A stretch of 64,000 nucleotides of DNA from JALHNI01 sp044226365 (lineage in GTDB: Bacteria; Acidobacteriota; Terriglobia; Bryobacterales; Bryobacteraceae): assembly GCA_044226365.1 (NCBI GenBank), contig JBGAHE010000027.1, positions 1-64,000 on the forward strand. The letters are read 5' to 3'. Made by a program: the position numbers and the translations under genes. A model generated the notes under the pieces. It ran no database searches. It saw only the letters and a program-made list of their open reading frames with translations, and was not told the origin of the DNA. This document shows positions 58,910 to 64,000 of this stretch, piece after piece (the first letter of the stretch is position 1; each line of letters begins with the position of its first letter).

Positions 58910-60298
58910 TTGCCAGCTAAACCGCTCATGATCGGCGGCACGACGTCGCATGCCGGCAAGAGCTGGATGACGACGGCCATCTGCCGCCACCTTCGCCAAC
59001 GAGGCTTTCGTGTGGCGCCGTTCAAGGCGCAGAACATGTCGAACAACTCCTATCCGTGCCCGGGCGGCGGGGAGATTGGGCGGGCTCAGGTGGCGCAGGC
59101 GGAGGCTTGCGGACTCGAGCCGCATCCGGACTTCAACCCGATTCTGCTGAAGCCGACTTCGGACCGGGGCAGTCAGGTGGTGTTGCATGGGCAGGTTTGG
59201 CAGGACTTGGCCGCCCGCGACTATTACACCCATTTCGACTATCTTTTCGGCGAAGTAATCAAGGCCTACGAACGGCTGGCCGCCCGCTACGACTACGTGG
59301 TGATGGAGGGCGCGGGCAGTATTGCCGAGCTGAACCTGAAGTCGCGTGATCTGGTGAATCTGAATCTGGCCCGCGCTGTTCAGGCGCCGGTGCTATTAGT
59401 CTCCGACATCGACCGCGGCGGCATTTTTGCCTCGATCATCGGCACGATCAACCTGCTCGAGCCCGCGGAACGCGACCTGGTACGCGCCTTCGCGGTGAAT
59501 CGTTTTCGGGGAGATCCGACGTTATTTGAGGACGGTGTGCGCATGCTGGAAGAACGCTCCGGCAAGCCTTGCCTGGGCGTGTTTCGTTATCTGCGCGAGT
59601 ACACGATCGATGAAGAGGACGGCGTGGCGGTGGAGGATCGCGGGGCTGCGACCGGCGACGTGGCGATTCTCAAGCTGCCTCGCATCTCGAACCTCACCGA
59701 CTTTCGCTTGTTGCCTGATGCCGCCTGGATCAGCAAACCGGTGGAGCGTCAATTCGCCGCCGTCATTCTGCCGGGCACCAAGAGCACGCTGCCGGATCTG
59801 GCGTGGCTGCGAGCCCAAGGGCTCGACACGTGGATTCGCCAGCAGCAGGCCGGCGGCGCGCAGATCATCGGCATTTGCGGCGGTTACCAGATGCTGGGCG
59901 AAGAGATTCTGGATCCGGGGCAGGCCGATTCTGAGTGGGTGAGCGGCACAGGGCTGGGCCTGCTGCCGGTGCGCACGGTGATGGCACCCCAGAAGACGAC
60001 GCGGACCGTGCAGGCGACAGCCCTGGGCGTGACTTTTCCGGCTTACGAGATTCACATGGGCGAATCGACTTCGCCAGCCGAACCCTTCGCCTCGGTGGAG
60101 GGCAGGCCGGAAGGCGCTCGCCGCGGCAACGTGGTGGGGACTTATCTACACGGCGCGCTCGAAGATCATCGCCTGTTGAGTGCTCTGCTGGGACGTCCGG
60201 TGGCTCCGCAGCCTTCGAAAGTCGAAGCCTATGATGGCTTAGCCCGCTGGTTTACCGATCACGCGAATCTACGCTTGTTTGAGGAGCAGTTCCTGTGA
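58910..60298 (+). CDS. cobQ: Cobyric acid synthase
   Basis: Amidates the b, d, e and g side chains of adenosylcobyrinic acid a,c-diamide. 462 residues: N-terminal P-loop-like ATPase GGTTSHAGKSWMTTAICRHL with FKAQNMSNNSYP, and C-terminal class I glutaminase with Cys in IIGICGGYQMLGEE and His in VGTYLHGALEDHR. Starts with TTG at 58910 just after the riboswitch; the ATG at 58928 would remove the start of the P-loop strand and has no ribosome binding site. First gene of the B12 operon. Confidence 0.95.
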   Translation: MPAKPLMIGGTTSHAGKSWMTTAICRHLRQRGFRVAPFKAQNMSNNSYPCPGGGEIGRAQVAQAEACGLEPHPDFNPILLKPTSDRGSQVVLHGQVWQDLAARDYYTHFDYLFGEVIKAYERLAARYDYVVMEGAGSIAELNLKSRDLVNLNLARAVQAPVLLVSDIDRGGIFASIIGTINLLEPAERDLVRAFAVNRFRGDPTLFEDGVRMLEERSGKPCLGVFRYLREYTIDEEDGVAVEDRGAATGDVAILKLPRISNLTDFRLLPDAAWISKPVERQFAAVILPGTKSTLPDLAWLRAQGLDTWIRQQQAGGAQIIGICGGYQMLGEEILDPGQADSEWVSGTGLGLLPVRTVMAPQKTTRTVQATALGVTFPAYEIHMGESTSPAEPFASVEGRPEGARRGNVVGTYLHGALEDHRLLSALLGRPVAPQPSKVEAYDGLARWFTDHANLRLFEEQFL

Positions 60299-61191
60299 CG
60301 GCGGGTACCGAACTGCTTTGCGCCGTGGCACTCGACCTAGCTTTGGGCGATCCGCGCTGGCTGCCGCACCCGGTTCGCGGCATGGGCTGGCTGATTGCGC
60401 GCCTGGAGCCGTGGTGCCGGCGGTTGCCGCTGCGCTGCGGTGGCGCTGTGCTGTGGCTGTTGGTGGTGGGGACGAGCGCTGGGTTGGTTTGGCTGACGTT
60501 GCCGTGGCTCGCGATCTTTTGGATCTGGACGTTTCTCTCGGTGCGCGACCTGGACTGGCACGCGATGCGCGTGATTGTGGCATTGCGCGATGGCGACCTG
60601 GAGCTTGCACGCGAACGGGTGGCGATGATCGTGGGGCGCGACACGGCGATGTTGAATGAACGCGAGATTCTGCGGGCCACGGTGGAGTCCGTCGCGGAGA
60701 GTTTGGGTGACGGCATTGTGGGGCCGCTGTTCTATTTGGCGCTGGCCGGCCCGGCGGGCATGGCGGCGTTCAAGGCCATCAGCACGCTCGATTCGATGTG
60801 CGGCTATCGCAATGAGCGGTATCGCGACTTCGGTTGGGCGTCGGCGCGGCTGGACGATGTGGCGAACTTCCTCCCCGCTCGGCTCAGCGTGTTGCTGGTG
60901 ACGGTGGCGGCGTGGTTACTGGGTTACGACGCGCGGCGCGCATGGCAGTGCGCGTGGCGCGATGGGCGGTCCCAGCCGAGCCCGAACTCGGGCTATCCGG
61001 AAGCGGCGGTGGCGGGAGCGCTGGGTGTGCAGTTGGGCGGTTTGAACTATTACCAGGGCGTCCCTTCGCGGAAAGCGGCGCTCGGCGACGGGGGGCGTCC
61101 GTTGTCGCTCGAGGCGGCGTTGGGCGCGCGGCGGTTGCTCTATGGCACGTCGGCGCTGGCGGTCCTGCTCACGTGGAGTGTTCAGCGATGA
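60295..61191 (+). CDS. cbiB: Adenosylcobinamide-phosphate synthase
   Basis: 298 residues, membrane protein with about five spans; joins aminopropanol phosphate to adenosylcobyric acid. Family motifs DLALGDPRWLPHPVRGMGW at the start, ESVAESLGDGIVGPLFYLA, YRDFGWASARLDDVANFLPARL and SPNSGYPEAAVAGALGVQLGG. Overlaps cobQ and cobD by 4 nt each. Also called CobD in the Pseudomonas nomenclature. Confidence 0.96.
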   Translation: MTAGTELLCAVALDLALGDPRWLPHPVRGMGWLIARLEPWCRRLPLRCGGAVLWLLVVGTSAGLVWLTLPWLAIFWIWTFLSVRDLDWHAMRVIVALRDGDLELARERVAMIVGRDTAMLNEREILRATVESVAESLGDGIVGPLFYLALAGPAGMAAFKAISTLDSMCGYRNERYRDFGWASARLDDVANFLPARLSVLLVTVAAWLLGYDARRAWQCAWRDGRSQPSPNSGYPEAAVAGALGVQLGGLNYYQGVPSRKAALGDGGRPLSLEAALGARRLLYGTSALAVLLTWSVQR

Positions 61192-62189
61192 ACATCACCC
61201 ATGGCGGCAATGTTCATGGGCTGGCGCGGCGGCTGGGGTGTGGTCCGCAAGAGATTCTGGACTTCTCCGCCTCCATCAATCCGCTGGGCCTGGCGCCCGG
61301 CGTCCGCGAAGCCATGGTCGGGGCGATGGAAGGGATCGTGCAGTATCCCGAACCGCAGGCGACTCGCTTGAATGCCGCGCTGGCGGATGCCTGGCACGTC
61401 CCCGCCGAACTGGTGATGACCGGTAACGGCGCGACGGACCTGATTCACTTTCTGGCCCGCTGTGGCGCGCCCGGAGCGGATCCGGTGACGCTGCTGGTGC
61501 CCACCTTCAGCGAGTTTCACCGCGCATATCCGAATGCGGCCCTGGTCACTCAGCCCGCTCAGTTGCGCGGCTTCGCCGTCGTCACGCGGCCGAACAATCC
61601 GCTCGGCACGATGCTGCCGCTCGAAGCGATCGAGCGTTTGCTGCGGCAAGAGTGCTTCGTGTTGGTGGACGAGAGCTTCGTCGAGTTCACGGAGGCGCCA
61701 TCGGCGCTCGAACTGGTTGAGCGCTACGAGCGCTTGCTGGTGCTGCGCTCGCTGACGAAGTTGCACGCCCTGCCCGGCTTGCGGATCGGCGCGCTGGTGG
61801 GGCAGGCAGTGCCCGCGCTACAGCTGCAGCGAGAGCCCTGGACGGTGAATACACTGGCGGAAGCGGCCGCGCTGGCTTCGCTGGCCGCCAATGAACATCA
61901 TCAGCGCACCCGCGAATGGATTGCCGCCGAACGCTGCTGGTTCAGTCGTCAGTTGGCGGAAATCCCCGGCTTCACGCCAGCGCCGAGCGTGGCGAACTAC
62001 TTTCTGGTCCGGATGGCGGACGATCCGCTGCCGCTGGTGGAGTGGCTCGCCGACCGGCGCGTGCTGGTGCGCGATTGCAGTGAAACTCCCGGCGTGGACG
62101 AGCCGGCCATTCGCTTGGCGGTGCGACTGCGTGCGGACCACGAACGTCTTTTGGCGCTGTTCAAGGAGTATCGATGCGCTTCATTCTGA
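61188..62189 (+). CDS. cobD: L-threonine-O-3-phosphate decarboxylase
   Basis: 333 residues, class I aminotransferase fold; makes (R)-1-amino-2-propanol O-2-phosphate, the linker attached by CbiB. N-terminal THGGNVHGLARRLG and LDFSASINPLG, PLP Lys191 in LRSLTKLHALPGLRIG, and VTRPNNPLG. The start ATG at 61188 overlaps the cbiB stop. A HisC-like aminotransferase is the alternative, but the HGG start and operon favour CobD. Confidence 0.93.
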   Translation: MNITHGGNVHGLARRLGCGPQEILDFSASINPLGLAPGVREAMVGAMEGIVQYPEPQATRLNAALADAWHVPAELVMTGNGATDLIHFLARCGAPGADPVTLLVPTFSEFHRAYPNAALVTQPAQLRGFAVVTRPNNPLGTMLPLEAIERLLRQECFVLVDESFVEFTEAPSALELVERYERLLVLRSLTKLHALPGLRIGALVGQAVPALQLQREPWTVNTLAEAAALASLAANEHHQRTREWIAAERCWFSRQLAEIPGFTPAPSVANYFLVRMADDPLPLVEWLADRRVLVRDCSETPGVDEPAIRLAVRLRADHERLLALFKEYRCASF

Positions 62190-62995
62190 TCCTGCTGGCA
62201 ACGACGCTGAGCGCGCAGCAACGCGTGGTTTCGGTGGCGCCGAGCGCCACGGAGATGCTCTACGCCCTGGGCTGGGGCGATCGCGTGGTAGGCGTCACTC
62301 AGTATTGCCACTATCCACCGGAAGTCCGGCAGAAGACGCAGATCGGCAGCTATCTGCGGCCGAGCCTGGAAGCCATGGTGGCGCTGAAGCCCGATCTGCT
62401 GATCCTGGATCCGACCACGACGAAGGTGACGCTGCCGGGCGTGCGGGTAGCGGCGATCGAGCGCGGTGACTTGGCGGGCATTGAGCGTTCCATCCAGACG
62501 ATCGCGAAGGCCATGGGCGAACCCCAGCGAGCCGTACCGTTGGTGGAGCGGATGCGCCGCGAACTGGCGGCGATTCGTGGGCGCAATCAAGGGCGCGCCA
62601 GGCGCAAGACGATGTTCGTGGTGGGGCGCAATCCCGGCCATTTGACGGGCCTGATCGTAGTGGGCAAGGACTCGTATCTGAATGAGCTCATCGCCCTGGC
62701 CGGGGGCGCGAACATCTTTGCGGACTCGCCGTTGTCCTATCCCAAGGTCTCCACCGAGGAGATTCTGGCGCGGCAACCGGACGTGATCATCGACATGGGC
62801 GACATGGCTGATACAGACGCCGTGACGCCGGGGCATCTGGAACAGGTGCGCGCGCTCTATCGCAAGCTGCCGCAGGTGTCGGCGGTGAAGCAGGGGCGCG
62901 TGTTCGCGGTGGCGTCCGATATCTTTGTGGTGCCGGGGCCGCGCGTGGTGGATGCGGCGCGCGAGTTCGAACGGATGATTCAAGGGGGGAAATGA
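62174..62995 (+). CDS. btuF: Cobalamin ABC transporter substrate-binding protein
   Basis: 273 residues, signal peptide at about 1-14 (LILLATTLSAQ), then the helical-backbone binding-protein fold: VVSVAPSATEMLYALGWGDR, VGVTQYCHYPPEV, DLLILDPTT and GHLEQVRALYRKLPQVSAVK. Captures B12 in the periplasm and delivers it to BtuCD. Iron-siderophore binding is the alternative, but the riboswitch and neighbours favour cobalamin. Overlaps cobD by 16 nt. Confidence 0.88.
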   Translation: MRFILILLATTLSAQQRVVSVAPSATEMLYALGWGDRVVGVTQYCHYPPEVRQKTQIGSYLRPSLEAMVALKPDLLILDPTTTKVTLPGVRVAAIERGDLAGIERSIQTIAKAMGEPQRAVPLVERMRRELAAIRGRNQGRARRKTMFVVGRNPGHLTGLIVVGKDSYLNELIALAGGANIFADSPLSYPKVSTEEILARQPDVIIDMGDMADTDAVTPGHLEQVRALYRKLPQVSAVKQGRVFAVASDIFVVPGPRVVDAAREFERMIQGGK

Positions 62996-63753
62996 TCTAT
63001 CGCCTGACGCAGGCCGGCTTGAGCTACGGCGCCGCGCGCGTGCTGCGCGAGGTGTCCGTCGAGTTTTCGCGCCCCGAGTTTGTGGCGGTGCTGGGGCCGA
63101 ATGGCGCGGGCAAATCGACCTTGTTGAACCTGATGGCGGGGCTGAAGCGGGGCGAAGGACGTTGCGAGTATCAGGGCCGCGAAGTGCTGGCCTGGCCTCG
63201 CCGTGAGTTTGCTCGCGAGGTGTCGTTCCTGCCGCAGAACGTGCAGATCAACTTTCCGTTCAGCGCGGAGGAGATCGTTCTGATGGGGCGCACGCCGCAC
63301 GGGCGCGGCTGGAACGAGTCTCCGGCGGATCATGCCGCTGCGGCGCGAGCTATGGAACTCACCGACGCCTCGGGTTATCGGGCGCGCGATTTCGTCTCAC
63401 TTTCCGGTGGCGAGCGGCAGCGCGTGATTCTGGCTGCCGCACTGGCGCAGTCACCTCGCGTGCTCCTGCTCGATGAGCCTTCCGCCTTTCTCGACTTGTC
63501 GCATCAGGTGGCGCTCTACCGTCTGCTGGGGCGCCTGCCGCGAGAAGAGAACATGCTGGTGGTCGCGGTGACGCATGACCTGAACCTGGCGGCGGCGCAT
63601 GCCGACCGTCTGCTGATTCTCGATCGGGGCGAACTGGTGGCGGACGGCGCCCCTGGCGAAGTGCTGAGCGAAGCGTGCCTACGCCAGGTCTTCGGCGTGG
63701 ATGCTGTCATCGGGCGCAATCGCGCCTCGCGGCCGGTGATTCTCTATGAGTAG
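62992..63753 (+). CDS. btuD: Cobalamin ABC transporter ATP-binding protein
   Basis: 253 residues of FecE/BtuD type. Walker A GPNGAGKSTLLNLMAGL, Q-loop at FLPQNVQINF, signature LSGGERQRVILAAAL, Walker B VLLLDEPSAFLDL, H-loop VTHDLNLAA. Overlaps btuF by 4 nt and btuC by 8 nt. Confidence 0.92.
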   Translation: MIYRLTQAGLSYGAARVLREVSVEFSRPEFVAVLGPNGAGKSTLLNLMAGLKRGEGRCEYQGREVLAWPRREFAREVSFLPQNVQINFPFSAEEIVLMGRTPHGRGWNESPADHAAAARAMELTDASGYRARDFVSLSGGERQRVILAAALAQSPRVLLLDEPSAFLDLSHQVALYRLLGRLPREENMLVVAVTHDLNLAAAHADRLLILDRGELVADGAPGEVLSEACLRQVFGVDAVIGRNRASRPVILYE

Positions 63754-64000
63754 GCCGCTGTGGCTCGTGCTGGGCTTGGCCGCCGTGCTCATCTGCGCGT
63801 TCGGCTTGCCTTTAGTTGGCTCCGCGGACGTCTCGTTGGCACGGGCCTGGGCCGGCCTCTCGCCGGACCGCGAGATTGTCTTCGGCATCCGTTTGCCGCG
63901 CGTGTTGCTGGGGTTGCTGGCGGGTGGCGCGTTGTCCGTAGCGGGTGTCCTTTGCCAGGCTTTGCTGCGCGATGCCTTGGCGACGCCTTACACGCTGGGA
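63746..64000 (+). CDS. btuC: Cobalamin ABC transporter permease, N-terminal part (cut by window edge)
   Basis: First 85 residues only; the gene continues past the right edge. Membrane span at 5-22, then the FecCD/BtuC motif RLPRVLLGLLAGGALSVAGV and QALLRDALATPYTLG. Forms the channel with BtuD. Confidence 0.9.
   Translation, partial: MSRPLWLVLGLAAVLICAFGLPLVGSADVSLARAWAGLSPDREIVFGIRLPRVLLGLLAGGALSVAGVLCQALLRDALATPYTLG

Overview
The window is gene-dense, high-GC DNA with almost no intergenic space. Its gene content points to an Acidobacteriota of the Bryobacterales/Solibacter type. The clues are a secreted cytochrome-like DUF1587/1592/1588/1585 protein paired with a DUF1552 protein, a PEP-CTERM protein, many Tat- and Sec-exported enzymes, and a nucleotide-transporter-like protein with a HEAT tail. 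This placement is inferred from gene families, not from an rRNA. No rRNA, tRNA, insertion sequence, phage or CRISPR array was seen.

Layout. 1-4.7 kb: N-terminal part of a PAS sensor kinase, gnd, a secreted LolA-like protein and a secreted DinB protein. 4.8-10.6 kb: purQ-purL-purF, an aminotransferase and a PilZ protein. 10.8-14.9 kb: an HPD-less J-domain protein, an NtrC-type regulator, malate synthase and a 7Fe ferredoxin. 15-29.6 kb: the secreted cytochrome/DUF1552 pair, a DAC-domain (DisA_N-like) protein, exported sugar-acid-type enzymes (enolase-superfamily dehydratase, amidohydrolase-type lactonase, mannonate-dehydratase-like protein), a 972-residue diheme/HEAT protein, an M20 peptidase and an esterase. 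29.7-34.4 kb: ribH-nusB-MFS-ABC operon, a JAMM peptidase and a small membrane protein. 34.4-42.9 kb: TolC, M19 dipeptidase, MFS, a selenocysteine-containing AhpD-like protein, hydrolases, AKR and an EamA transporter. 43-47.4 kb: histidine phosphatase, PEP-CTERM protein, BrkB protein and methylmalonyl-CoA mutase large chain. 47.4-54.4 kb, minus strand: Npt/HEAT transporter, cNMP-binding protein, histidine kinase, response regulator, PfkB kinase and a GT39-like membrane enzyme. 54.5-58.7 kb: NAD-binding protein, ArsR regulator with a palindromic operator before an SDR gene, an exported GH-like protein, DinB and VOC proteins. 58.7-64 kb: cobalamin riboswitch followed by cobQ-cbiB-cobD-btuF-btuD-btuC (the last cut by the window edge).

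The most notable item is the gene at 38053-38658. An in-frame TGA replaces the second cysteine of the CxxC active site of an AhpD-family protein. It is followed at the correct distance by a GC-rich hairpin with a GGUC loop, as expected for a bacterial SECIS. A routine gene caller would split this selenoprotein into two fragments.

A second pattern is genome-wide in character. About ten independent genes lack a Shine-Dalgarno site and instead have a TAnnnT -10 hexamer 6-8 nt before the start codon, which suggests abundant leaderless transcription. In one case two such promoters overlap within a 24-bp divergent spacer.
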